The notes beneath the pieces are model-generated. The model was given only the letters and a program-made list of their open reading frames with translations. It was not told the DNA's origin and made no database searches. A DNA stretch of 27,759 bases, taken from the IMG/VR virus record IMGVR_UViG_3300027763_000192, positions 1 to 27,759 of that record. One strand, written 5' to 3'. This document shows positions 15,153 through 24,473 of this stretch, piece after piece; positions within the stretch are counted from its first letter, which is position 1, and every line of letters starts with the position of its first letter. Origin of the DNA: a virus. Made by a program: the position numbers and the translations under genes.

Positions 15153-18100
15153 CAAAAAAATTACAATTTAAAAGATACTCAAACACAGCATTAAGTACTA
15201 TAGTTGGTGCTGATGGTGAATTGATTATTGATAGTAACACAAAAACCCTAACGATACACGATGGAGTAACCTTAGGTGGTATAAGACAAGCTTCGGAAAG
15301 TTTCACCAAGCAAGTTTATGATCAAGCAAATGTATCGTTCACTAAGGCCAATGCAGCATACAATCAGGCCAACACCGCCAATAATTTGGCACAAGCAGCA
15401 TACACATTAGCAAATGCCGCAGGATCATCTGCAAATACAATTGGTGCATTTTTGCAGGCTAATTCTGCATATAATCAAGCAAACACTGCAACGAATAATG
15501 CATCAGTTGCTTCTTTGTATGCTAATGGTGCATTTGCACAAGCTAATGCTTCTTTTGCAGCTGCGAATAATGTATTTCCACAAATTGCTCCTTCGTTTAA
15601 TACAGCCAATGCGGCGTTTACTCAAGCTAACTCTGCATATACACAGGCAAATACAGCTACAACTAATGCATCCACAGCTGATTCTAAGGCAGTAACATCA
15701 GGTTCATATGCCAACTCAGCATACTATACTGCAAACTCAGCCTCTCTGTATGCAAATGGTGCTTTCGCTATGGCGAATTCGGCATATTCTGCGGCAAATA
15801 ATGTTCTTCCACAAGTTCAACCTTCTTTTGATCAAGCAAATGGTGCGTTCTTAAAGGCAAATGCTGCATATGAAAGTGGTAATGTAACGGGAACATATGC
15901 GAATACCGCTTTCTCTTATGCAAACTCGGCAGGTTCTTATGCTAACTCAGCGTATGCACAAGCAAATAGTGCTTCATTATATGCCAATGGTGCTTTCTTA
16001 CAAGCCAATGCAGCATTCATTAGAGCAAACACACCAGATGCTATAGCCAATTCTGGTGCATTATATGCTAACGGTGCATTTATACAAGCGAACGCATCAT
16101 ATCAATCACAGAACACAACTGGTTCATATGCAAACTCAGCATACACAGCAGCCAATACAGCCGACTCTAAAGCGGTTACTGCTGGGTCATATGCAAACTC
16201 AGCATACTATACCTCAAACTCGGCACAAGTATACGCTAACGGCGCCTTTGCAGCTGCGAATTCAAAACTTAGTTCTGCTGGTGGCACAGTTACAGGTAAC
16301 GTAACAATTGATGGATCATTAACGGTTGCTGGTAATATTAATTTTACCGGCAATGTAATAAGCACCGCAATTTCTGGTAATACCGGTCAATTTTTTGGTT
16401 ATGCGTCTAACGGTTTTAATGCTTTGTATGCCGGTATTCCAACAGGATACTTTTTAGAACCACAAGTAACTTTCCAAGTGTCTAGTAACTTTGATGGTTA
16501 TGCGGGTCTTAATATGCAGAATATTAATTCCGGAGCTAATTCATCATCAGACTTATTCATCACAGCAGATAATGGAACCATCAATGATGGTTTCTTAGAC
16601 CTTGGTTTCTCATCATCAAATTACAATTATCCAGGTTATTCTTTAATTGGTAAGAATGACGGTTACTTATTTGCTACCGGTAACACAATATCTGGTGGCG
16701 GTAACATGATTATTGGTACAGGATTAAATAACGATGTTGTTTTTTCCGTTGGTGGCCTTAGTACAACAAATGAAATAGCAAGATTTAAATATAATACCGG
16801 TTTAGTATTAAAGAATTTACCAATAACATTTAGTGATGGAACAAAACAGAATACAGCAGCTGCACCGTTTGCTGTAACTAATGCTGCATTTATACAGGCA
16901 AACACTGGTGTAACCAACGCATTAGCAGCAAGTACATATGCAAATTCATCATATACCCAAGCGAATACGGCAACTACCAACGCACTAGCGGCCAGTTCTT
17001 ATGCTAACTCAGCCTACACTCAGGCAAATACGGCAACTACCAACGCACTAGCAGCCAGTTCTTATGCTAACTCATCGTTCACAGTAGCAAACAACGCATT
17101 TACACAAGCGAATACTGCAAACACTACGGCCAACAATGCACTGCCTAAGTCTGGTGGTACAATAACTGGTAACTTAGCAGTTACTGGTAATGCGTCTTTT
17201 GGTAATTTGAGTGTCACCGAATCAAGCACATCAATAAGATTAAAATCAAATACCACAAACAATAAGTCGGTAATATTGGAAACTGATGGTGTAAGCAATT
17301 TCAGTAGTGTAATATCTGAAAGTGCAACTGAGTTATATTGGAGTTCTAATACTTTAAATTACAATGTAAGTAATCCACCAAACGCTGAATTTTCTAAAGT
17401 AACACTCGATTCGTCAGGAATATATCTATCTACTGGTGACCAAGATGGTAACCGTGGTTTGACTGTGGCGCCGGTAACAGGTGCTATTCAGATTGATGAC
17501 TCATTGACTGTTTTTGGTGACATTTCAAGCGGCACGATGCACTCGTATGGAGACTTAATTGTTGATGGCACTTTGTATTCGAATGGTGTTTATTCAAATA
17601 CTGTTAACGTATTAGATCAAGCAAACACTGGTATTGCACTTGCACAACAAGCATATAATGCGTCCAACTCTGCTGGTTCATATGCAAATTCAGCATTCAC
17701 AAAAGCAAACAATGCACTTGCAAATACTGGTTCTGTTATTACTGTTAATGGCGTTTCTCAATTAGTCATTGCAAATACAACGAGTTCTACTTCAAAAACC
17801 ACAGGCGCTTTGGTTGTTGCTGGTGGTGTTGGCATAGCCGGTAATACTTATATTGGTAACAATCTAACCTCAAACACATCTTCGATTGCGAATAGTAACT
17901 CTTTATTCTCGACAGTCGGTACTGGTCTATACAGCTGGGAAAATTCAGGACAAACACTTAACCTTGCAACAGCATCACCAACTGGTGCGGGTGAAGGCAC
18001 AGCAACTCAGATATTCTTTAAACCAGATGGCACAAAATTATTCATAGTTGGCCAAGCAGCAGATAAAGTTACAGAATTTACCTTATCATCACCTTGGAAT

Positions 18101-21100
18101 TTATCATCTGCATCCAATACTGGTTCAGTATCAATTATATCACAAGATACATCATCAACAGGTTTATTCTTCAAGCCTGATGGTACTACAATGTACATGA
18201 TGGGTGATTCAAGTAATACTATTTTCCAGTATACACTATCAACGCCATGGCAAGCAAATACCGCCACATATGCCAATAAATCCAACAACGTAACACTTGC
18301 CTTGGGTACCGCAAACGAAATTGCACCAAACGATATCTTTTTCAAATCTGATGGTACATCTGTCTTCATTACTGGTGGAACATTCTCAGCTCTTTATAGG
18401 TTAGATTTATCTACACCTTGGGATGTTTCGACTATAACGAATCCTGTTGTATCAATCACAAACGTGCCTAGTACACCCCGTGGTTTGTATTTTGATCCTG
18501 ATGGAACTACTCTGTATATGGCTGGACAAACCAGTGATTGGATTAACCAGTATACTATGGCAACCCCCTGGGACATTGCAAACTCTGTAATAGTTTCAAC
18601 AAAATATATTGGTCATATTGAATCAGGCATTCAATATCTTTGGGTTGCTTCCGCTAACGGATATGCTTATCTTGGTGGTACTACTAATGATACGATATAT
18701 CAATATTATACTAATAACGGTTTTAAATTAACTGGAAACAATTTTGTTGTTGCGGCCGATACTACTTTTGCTAACACTGTTTATTTCGATAATACAGTTC
18801 AAAGTGCAGCGTTCAGAAGTGGTGTAAGATTTATTGGATCGGCATCATTTGCAACAGGTAGTTGGAGTTCTACTGCATTAACTGCAACATCTGCGGTTAA
18901 CTTTTCAGGAACAACATCTACAATTACTATTACTAATGCTGCAACAACAGGCACTATAACTGCTGGTGGTCCAAGTCAAACTGGCCAGATTACTTTAGGT
19001 CAATCAGCAGTAACACAAACTTTAAACTTACATAGTGGTGCAACAACAGCGGGTAACATAAAGACATTAAACCTTGGTGTTGGTGGTCTTTCTGGTTCTA
19101 ATACATTAATTTTTATTGGTTCAGTAAACTCTGGTTCTCAGGGTACTACAACAATACAAACACCAAATGTAATTGTAACTTCAGCCAATACCGCGCAAAC
19201 TGTTGTTCAAATTTTAGGAACATCTGCTGCAATATCAAACTCTACTGGTGCTTTAGTTGTTGCTGGTGGTATTGGTTCTAATGGTGCCATCTATACAACT
19301 GGTGGTTCAATCACAATTAATAATGGATTGGCCACAACAGGTAACTCAGGAACAATTTTCTTGGGTGATGGTAATTTCACGAAAACATATGGTTCTGGTT
19401 GGACTTTCCCAGGTTCTGGTGTCACATCAGGTTCATTTACTGCAACTACATCGCCGAGTTTCCAAGGACAATTAGGTTCAAATACAGCCACATCACACGG
19501 CCTTGTTGGCACTGCTGGTGTTGGAATGTATTTCCCAACAAATGGTTTGGTTGCTTTTGCAGCAAACACAGCAAACGCTTTATTCGTTTCTGCACCAGCA
19601 GGTGGTGTCAACTATCTGCAAGTAACAGGTTCAAATACAGGTAACGCCGTAATATTCTCATCGCAAGGTACTGACGCAAACGTAAGCATGTTGATGAAAC
19701 CACAGGGAACTGGTGCATTTGATATACAAACGGCCAACGGAGTAAACATTAGTAACGGCGGTACTGTTACTGCGCTGACTGTTACAAACAGTGGAGCTAC
19801 TTTTTATTCAACACAGCCAACATTAGTAATTTCAGCGCCTACAACTGCTGGCGGTGTTCAGGCTGTAGCTACACCAAATATGTACGCAGACCAAGGTACA
19901 ACGGTAGCTGCTGGTGGTAGTGGTTATGCCGTGGGCGACACATTAACTTTGGTTGGTGGTACGCCACTAACTAGTGCAGCTACATTTACTGTTGCGACTG
20001 TTTCTGCTGGCGCTGTATTGACTGTTAATGCTCTTAACTATTCACCATATTCTGTTTTACCTTCCAGCCCAGTATCAACAACTGTTAGCCCCGCAGGTGG
20101 GACGGGTTGCACGCTTACAGTTCGTTGGAAATTATATACACCCACCATCACAAACGCAGGTTCAGGCTACGTAGAACAACCAACAGTAACATTCTCAGGC
20201 GGCGGCGGTAGTGGTGCGGCGGCTTATGCTACTGTTGGTTCACCCACAATCGTTAAGAGCATTGGTGCCGTTATGTCGTTTTATACTCCTGGTGGAGAAC
20301 AATTAAGAATTAACGATACTTATGGCGGTGGCGGTGGCGGCCCAGCAGTAAACTATGTTACCGCAGCAGGTCGTGGCGTGGGCGCTGGTCCAGTTATTGC
20401 GGTTGCTGGTAGTGATCCAAGCATAGTATTAAATCTTGTATCCAAAGGAACTAGCGGAGTTTCAATTGGCACAAACAATGGCGCACAACAACAATTTAAT
20501 ATTTCTCATACAGCATCTGCGGTTAATATTTTAAACGTAACAGGTAGTCCAACGGGTTCAAATCCAATAATTTCATCACAAGGTAGTGATACAAACTCAG
20601 CAATTGTATTACAACCAAAAGGTACCGGCGGTGTTGATATTTCTGCTGGGGCAAACGGTGTAAGCATTGCTAACGGTACTTCTATTACTGCTATTACTGT
20701 TACTCAAAGAGGAGGCAGTTATACATCTGTTCCAGCATTAGCAATCACAGCCCCAACCACCGCTGGAGGGACTCAAGCCACTGCAAGTGCAAAGGTTTAC
20801 ATTCAAAGCGGAACAGTCGTTTCTGGTGGAACTGGTTATTCGTTAAACGATGTTTTAACTGTTTCTGGTGGTACTCCAGCAAGTACTGCTGCGACTGTTA
20901 CTGTTACTGGCGTATCTGGTGGAGTTATCACAAGTATTTCTTCAACAAACTTTTCCGACTACACAGTAACACCAGCAAACCCAGCCTCAGTAACAGGCGG
21001 CACAGGAACACTGGCAACTTTTAACTTTTCGTATCAAGTTAGTAGTGGTTTTAACATCACAGCCGCAGGTTCAGGTTACGTAGAACAGCCAACAATTACT

Positions 21101-21625
21101 TTTTCAGGCGGTGGTGGTGGTGGCGCTGCTGCTTATGCTACTGTCGGTGCAAACACTGCTATTAGAAGTCTAGGAAATAGTTTAAGTTTATATACACCTT
21201 TTGGTGAATCTGTTAGAATTACTGACAGTAATTTTTATGCAGGACCACCAAGTTTATCTATAGATAGATCAGGTACAAACACAACAAGATTAACGGCAGC
21301 CGGTAATTTAGGATTAATTTCAAGTGCTGCAGGAACAATCAGTTTCTTGACACTTGCTACAACACACTTAGTAATACCATATGTTGCATCAGGTGTTAAT
21401 TACTTCCAAATGTCTGCTGGTATAACAGGTACAGGTCCAACTCTTACATCATTAGGTTCAGATACCAACGCAGACTTAAACCTTGCACCAAAGAATACAG
21501 GTAAGGTGGTTATTGCATATAATAGTGGCCAGAGTGGTCTAGGATTTGCAAACGCAACCAGTAATATTGCGTCTTATACATACTATAATCAAGGTAGCAA
21601 TAGTATGGATACGGTGTTTGCATAA
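15149..21625 (+). CDS. giant modular tail fibre protein with heptad coils, propeller-like repeats and tandem duplication
   Basis: A 2158-residue protein. Residues 1-48 ('LQFKRYSNTALSTIVGADGELII...LTIHDGVTLGG') form an Mtd-N-like attachment domain. Residues 57-371 and 573-664 are heptad coil. Residues about 378-567 are beta modules, including one ('NDGYLFATGN', ending 'KQNTAAAPF') shared with the 1295-residue fibre. 'LPKSGGTITG' marks the second coil-to-beta transition. 'TGALVVAGGVGIAGNTYIG' (about 880-905) is a common fibre motif. Residues 926-1192 hold five 'FFKPDGTKLFIVG...YTLSTPWD' repeats typical of a beta-propeller. Residues about 1487-1790 and 1791-2082 are a tandem duplication, with a third partial unit to 2138. 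The start overlaps gene 15 by four bases (ATGA). Expected role: trimeric host-binding fibre. The propeller makes a glycan- or protein-binding surface plausible. Confidence 0.85.
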   Translation: MTKKLQFKRYSNTALSTIVGADGELIIDSNTKTLTIHDGVTLGGIRQASESFTKQVYDQANVSFTKANAAYNQANTANNLAQAAYTLANAAGSSANTIGAFLQANSAYNQANTATNNASVASLYANGAFAQANASFAAANNVFPQIAPSFNTANAAFTQANSAYTQANTATTNASTADSKAVTSGSYANSAYYTANSASLYANGAFAMANSAYSAANNVLPQVQPSFDQANGAFLKANAAYESGNVTGTYANTAFSYANSAGSYANSAYAQANSASLYANGAFLQANAAFIRANTPDAIANSGALYANGAFIQANASYQSQNTTGSYANSAYTAANTADSKAVTAGSYANSAYYTSNSAQVYANGAFAAANSKLSSAGGTVTGNVTIDGSLTVAGNINFTGNVISTAISGNTGQFFGYASNGFNALYAGIPTGYFLEPQVTFQVSSNFDGYAGLNMQNINSGANSSSDLFITADNGTINDGFLDLGFSSSNYNYPGYSLIGKNDGYLFATGNTISGGGNMIIGTGLNNDVVFSVGGLSTTNEIARFKYNTGLVLKNLPITFSDGTKQNTAAAPFAVTNAAFIQANTGVTNALAASTYANSSYTQANTATTNALAASSYANSAYTQANTATTNALAASSYANSSFTVANNAFTQANTANTTANNALPKSGGTITGNLAVTGNASFGNLSVTESSTSIRLKSNTTNNKSVILETDGVSNFSSVISESATELYWSSNTLNYNVSNPPNAEFSKVTLDSSGIYLSTGDQDGNRGLTVAPVTGAIQIDDSLTVFGDISSGTMHSYGDLIVDGTLYSNGVYSNTVNVLDQANTGIALAQQAYNASNSAGSYANSAFTKANNALANTGSVITVNGVSQLVIANTTSSTSKTTGALVVAGGVGIAGNTYIGNNLTSNTSSIANSNSLFSTVGTGLYSWENSGQTLNLATASPTGAGEGTATQIFFKPDGTKLFIVGQAADKVTEFTLSSPWNLSSASNTGSVSIISQDTSSTGLFFKPDGTTMYMMGDSSNTIFQYTLSTPWQANTATYANKSNNVTLALGTANEIAPNDIFFKSDGTSVFITGGTFSALYRLDLSTPWDVSTITNPVVSITNVPSTPRGLYFDPDGTTLYMAGQTSDWINQYTMATPWDIANSVIVSTKYIGHIESGIQYLWVASANGYAYLGGTTNDTIYQYYTNNGFKLTGNNFVVAADTTFANTVYFDNTVQSAAFRSGVRFIGSASFATGSWSSTALTATSAVNFSGTTSTITITNAATTGTITAGGPSQTGQITLGQSAVTQTLNLHSGATTAGNIKTLNLGVGGLSGSNTLIFIGSVNSGSQGTTTIQTPNVIVTSANTAQTVVQILGTSAAISNSTGALVVAGGIGSNGAIYTTGGSITINNGLATTGNSGTIFLGDGNFTKTYGSGWTFPGSGVTSGSFTATTSPSFQGQLGSNTATSHGLVGTAGVGMYFPTNGLVAFAANTANALFVSAPAGGVNYLQVTGSNTGNAVIFSSQGTDANVSMLMKPQGTGAFDIQTANGVNISNGGTVTALTVTNSGATFYSTQPTLVISAPTTAGGVQAVATPNMYADQGTTVAAGGSGYAVGDTLTLVGGTPLTSAATFTVATVSAGAVLTVNALNYSPYSVLPSSPVSTTVSPAGGTGCTLTVRWKLYTPTITNAGSGYVEQPTVTFSGGGGSGAAAYATVGSPTIVKSIGAVMSFYTPGGEQLRINDTYGGGGGGPAVNYVTAAGRGVGAGPVIAVAGSDPSIVLNLVSKGTSGVSIGTNNGAQQQFNISHTASAVNILNVTGSPTGSNPIISSQGSDTNSAIVLQPKGTGGVDISAGANGVSIANGTSITAITVTQRGGSYTSVPALAITAPTTAGGTQATASAKVYIQSGTVVSGGTGYSLNDVLTVSGGTPASTAATVTVTGVSGGVITSISSTNFSDYTVTPANPASVTGGTGTLATFNFSYQVSSGFNITAAGSGYVEQPTITFSGGGGGGAAAYATVGANTAIRSLGNSLSLYTPFGESVRITDSNFYAGPPSLSIDRSGTNTTRLTAAGNLGLISSAAGTISFLTLATTHLVIPYVASGVNYFQMSAGITGTGPTLTSLGSDTNADLNLAPKNTGKVVIAYNSGQSGLGFANATSNIASYTYYNQGSNSMDTVFA
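15318..16262 (+). repeat. coding heptad repeat block in the giant fibre (first)
   Basis: Units such as 'YANSAYYTANSASL' (14), 'YANGAFIQANASYQSQNTTGS' less its last residue, and longer runs of 49 and 63 residues split at YAN stay in multiples of seven. Near the N-terminal end a 9-residue step ('SANTIGAFL') breaks the register once. Two copies of 'AANNVxPQ...PSF' mark kinks inside the coil. Several units are nearly identical in DNA to units in the fibre at 977-4864. Confidence 0.8.
16865..17140 (+). repeat. coding heptad repeat block in the giant fibre (second)
   Basis: Repeats of 'YANSAYTQANTATTNALAAS' with 63-base period, including two almost identical DNA copies at about 16960-17070. It ends in 'NNALPKSGGTITG', the same coil-to-beta transition used by the short fibre at 7277. 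Confidence 0.8.
17924..18725 (+). repeat. five propeller-like coding repeats
   Basis: Five units of about 50 residues. Four carry an F/Y-x-(K/D)-(P/S)-D-G-T core followed by a strand ending 'YTLSTPWD' or a variant (SSPWN, STPWQ, STPWD, ATPWD). The fifth is degenerate ('WVASANGYAYLGG...YQYYTNNGF'). Such repeats form beta-propeller blades in other phage and bacterial proteins. Confidence 0.75.
19605..21560 (+). repeat. tandem coding duplication (about 0.9 kb units, third partial)
   Basis: Unit 1 (about 19605-20519) and unit 2 (about 20520-21394) encode parallel sequences: 'VNYLQVTGSNTG' / 'VNILNVTGSPTG', 'MKPQGTGAFDI' / 'LQPKGTGGVDI', 'APTTAGG' in both, and 'GSGYVEQPTVTFSGGGG' / 'GSGYVEQPTITFSGGGG'. 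A third copy keeps only the first part ('VNYFQMSAGITG...LAPKNTGKVVI'). The divergence shows the duplication is not recent. Confidence 0.8.
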
Positions 21626-24459
21626 TGGCCACAATTAGTAGTAGAGTTCTTTCCAGCGGCATATTAACCGCTAACGGAAGTTTTGACGAAGTAACTTTTA
21701 ATCCAAACGCAGGTTCTTCTGTGGTGACGAATCTAACGGTCTTTTCACAGGACCTTTCTTCAGGTGCATTTTGGGTTGGATATAATAGAACAGTAACAGC
21801 AAATTATGCTGGTGCACCAGATGGTTCTTTTACAGCTAACAGGGTACTTGAAACCACAGATGCCGTGAATACTATTCATGGATTCGGTCAAGGTCAAACA
21901 ACCTATGTAGCTGGAAATAGATACACCATATCTTTCTACATGAAATCATATAGTGCTGACAGGAACTTTCAATTTGGAATTGGGTATCCAGTACTTGGTG
22001 GTATAACAGGTCAGACATTTGTTTATGCATTGGTAAATCCTGATACTGGAGCAATTAGTTCTTCTTTGACGTATGCTCCTGCGTCTCCAACTTTTTCTTC
22101 TACGGATGTTGGTGGTGGTTGGTATAGATTTACTTTGTCTTTTTTAGCGGGCAATACCATTAGTGGCCAAGGAGTAGATATACAATTCCTAGGTGGCGCC
22201 GGCAGAAACCAACAGACATATATTGGAAACGGAACATCAGGTGTTTTATTTTGGGGTTTACAGATTGAACAATCCAGTACAGCAACACCGTATCAACCAA
22301 AAGTTGCTTCTACGAACCTTCTGAACTATAGTACCAATTTGACGAACGCTTCTTATTGGATTCCACAAAACAGTACAATAACCGCAAATTCGGCCATAGC
22401 ACCAGACGGTACATTGACTGCTGCAAAATTAACTGGTAACAATGGTGCTACCACAAGAAAATCAATATATCAACCAATTTCAGGATTGGTAACAAATTCA
22501 AACTATACTTTAAGTACATACATCAAAAGTGCAGGTTATACGAGTGCAACCATTTTTATGGACACATCATTGGTTGGACCAAACCAATATCAAGGATCGC
22601 AAGCTCTCGTTTCTTTGGTGAATGGATCAAAAAGTGGTACAGATTCTTCCGTAACTACTGTAATACCATTAGATAATGGTTGGTATAGATTAACAACTAC
22701 AGGAAAAGTAACAGGAACTTCTTTCAACTTGCAAATCGCTATGGGTGAGACCAACGGTTTAGGAACACCAACTGGTGATGGTGTGTCTGGAATTTATATT
22801 TGGGGCACACAACTTGAATTATCAGACACAAAAGTGGGTCCTTATAACTCCATACCAACTACATATAAACCAACTACACTAAACACGAATATAGTTTTAC
22901 CTAGATTTGTAAAGAGAGATTCATCAAACACCTATTTTATTCGTGGTGAATATGATGAAGTAACTTATAATGCAAACAGTACTAATGCTTTATATAATCT
23001 TCATCCAAATAGTCAAGACTGGACGAAAAATATTCAGTCACAACAAAACTCCACGATAAATTCAGCCAACACAGTTGCTCCGGATGGAACACTTACTGGA
23101 ACTAGAATCACATCTACAATAACTGGCGGTACTAATACAGCACTTATTCAAAAATTAGTAGCATTACCAACAGCACAATTATCAAATAATTTACCATGGT
23201 GTTGGAGTATTTACGTTAAACAAGGAACATCACCATCAATAACTATTAGTATTGGTTTTTCTAACGGTACTACTTATAAAGATATTTTACTAAAATTAAC
23301 ATGGTCAACTCTTGCACTTTCTCCAGGTGGTTCCACCAATTACCAAGTTGGTGGACCAACCAACTATGGCGTAGAAGATGCTGGTAATGGTTGGTATCGT
23401 TTATGGTGTACATTAACAAATACATACAACGGCACTCAAATTGGTCCTAGAATTTATGTTAGAGATGCAGGAACAGCAAACATCTTGGGTGAATATAATT
23501 ATATTTGGGGTGGTCAATTAGAACAGGCTTCTTATCCATCTCCATATCAACCAACTTCGTCAACTTCGTCAACTCAATTTGAATCATTAAGTAGTCCTAG
23601 TAATATAACAACTCCTGTATTTGCAAACAGAATAACCAATACAGGTAATAGTTACGTCAAAAGAGAATATGATGAGTGGACTGGAGTACCAATTACTGAT
23701 GGTTTAGTTCTGTATGCTGATGCAGCAGTATCTTCAAGTTATACACCAGGTTCAACTACATGGTATAATCTTGCTAACTCAAGTACAACAGGAGTAGTTG
23801 TGGGTACCACTAATGGTTCCGGTCCTGTTGGTTCAGGTGTCTTAACTACGAATAATTTTAATTATGATTACACAACAATGTCATTGAAAATAAATGACAA
23901 TAGGGTAGATGCAAACTGTCAAATTAGATTTGAAAATATTGATTATAATGCATTGGCAGTATCAAATAACTTTACTTTGATGTTTGCCTGTAAGAAAGAT
24001 TATTTTGGTAACCTTGGTGCTACAAACGCAGCATTGTTTGAAGGTGTTAATAATGGATACAATACTGGTTGGAGAATTCAAGATAATACCGGCGGTACTC
24101 CTGGTGGAGATGCCACTGGGTATCAAAGTTGGACTTTATCAATGAGTCCGGCTGCAGTGCCAACAGGATGGAACCACGGCATTACAGATTCTTCTCTAAA
24201 TCGTTTTACAATTGTTGGTTTTTCAGTTTCCCCAACAACAGTTTATGGATTTTGTAATGGTAACTCAAACTCAAGAACAAATCCAGGAACATATTTTGGT
24301 GGCGCTAGTCCGGTTAATCGTGGATGGATCAATTTCACCGGTTCTGGCGTTGGTTCATTCAATGGTAGATTAGGTTTCTTTATGGTCTACAACAGAGCGT
24401 TGACTGTGGCCGAGATGACCTACAACTTTAACCAATTCAAAAGAAGATACGGATTGTAA
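21625..24459 (+). CDS. fibre/tail protein with three carbohydrate-binding-like modules and a LamG-like C-terminus
   Basis: A 944-residue protein. Three tandem modules are visible at about residues 36-224, 230-416 and 453-640. Each has an N-L start with 'APDGxxTA', a mid strand 'YTISFYMKS' / 'YTLSTYIKS' / 'WSIYVKQ', a 'GWYR' strand and an ending 'WGxQLE'. This is a jelly-roll pattern like CBM families found in phage tail proteins. Short linkers 'GSFDEVTFN', 'GEYDEVTYN' and 'REYDEWTG' precede module 1, module 3 and the last domain. Residues about 691-944 ('DGLVLYADAAVSSSY...TTWYNLA', ending 'LGFFMVYNRALTVAEMTYN') match the LamG/concanavalin-like fold. Likely binds surface glycans; no catalytic residues are evident. 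ATG overlaps the previous stop by one base. Confidence 0.8.
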   Translation: MATISSRVLSSGILTANGSFDEVTFNPNAGSSVVTNLTVFSQDLSSGAFWVGYNRTVTANYAGAPDGSFTANRVLETTDAVNTIHGFGQGQTTYVAGNRYTISFYMKSYSADRNFQFGIGYPVLGGITGQTFVYALVNPDTGAISSSLTYAPASPTFSSTDVGGGWYRFTLSFLAGNTISGQGVDIQFLGGAGRNQQTYIGNGTSGVLFWGLQIEQSSTATPYQPKVASTNLLNYSTNLTNASYWIPQNSTITANSAIAPDGTLTAAKLTGNNGATTRKSIYQPISGLVTNSNYTLSTYIKSAGYTSATIFMDTSLVGPNQYQGSQALVSLVNGSKSGTDSSVTTVIPLDNGWYRLTTTGKVTGTSFNLQIAMGETNGLGTPTGDGVSGIYIWGTQLELSDTKVGPYNSIPTTYKPTTLNTNIVLPRFVKRDSSNTYFIRGEYDEVTYNANSTNALYNLHPNSQDWTKNIQSQQNSTINSANTVAPDGTLTGTRITSTITGGTNTALIQKLVALPTAQLSNNLPWCWSIYVKQGTSPSITISIGFSNGTTYKDILLKLTWSTLALSPGGSTNYQVGGPTNYGVEDAGNGWYRLWCTLTNTYNGTQIGPRIYVRDAGTANILGEYNYIWGGQLEQASYPSPYQPTSSTSSTQFESLSSPSNITTPVFANRITNTGNSYVKREYDEWTGVPITDGLVLYADAAVSSSYTPGSTTWYNLANSSTTGVVVGTTNGSGPVGSGVLTTNNFNYDYTTMSLKINDNRVDANCQIRFENIDYNALAVSNNFTLMFACKKDYFGNLGATNAALFEGVNNGYNTGWRIQDNTGGTPGGDATGYQSWTLSMSPAAVPTGWNHGITDSSLNRFTIVGFSVSPTTVYGFCNGNSNSRTNPGTYFGGASPVNRGWINFTGSGVGSFNGRLGFFMVYNRALTVAEMTYNFNQFKRRYGL

Positions 24460-24473
24460 TAGATAAATAAGAC

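Noticed and set aside
19605-21560. Diversity-generating retroelement template/variable pair
   Set aside because: The duplicated units differ throughout rather than at adenines only, and no reverse transcriptase gene is in the window.
24462-24469. GATAAATA, 7 of 8 match to the late promoter box
   Set aside because: It lies only 4 bases before the ATG at 24474, so the transcript would start at or inside the start codon. A chance match in AT-rich sequence is more likely.
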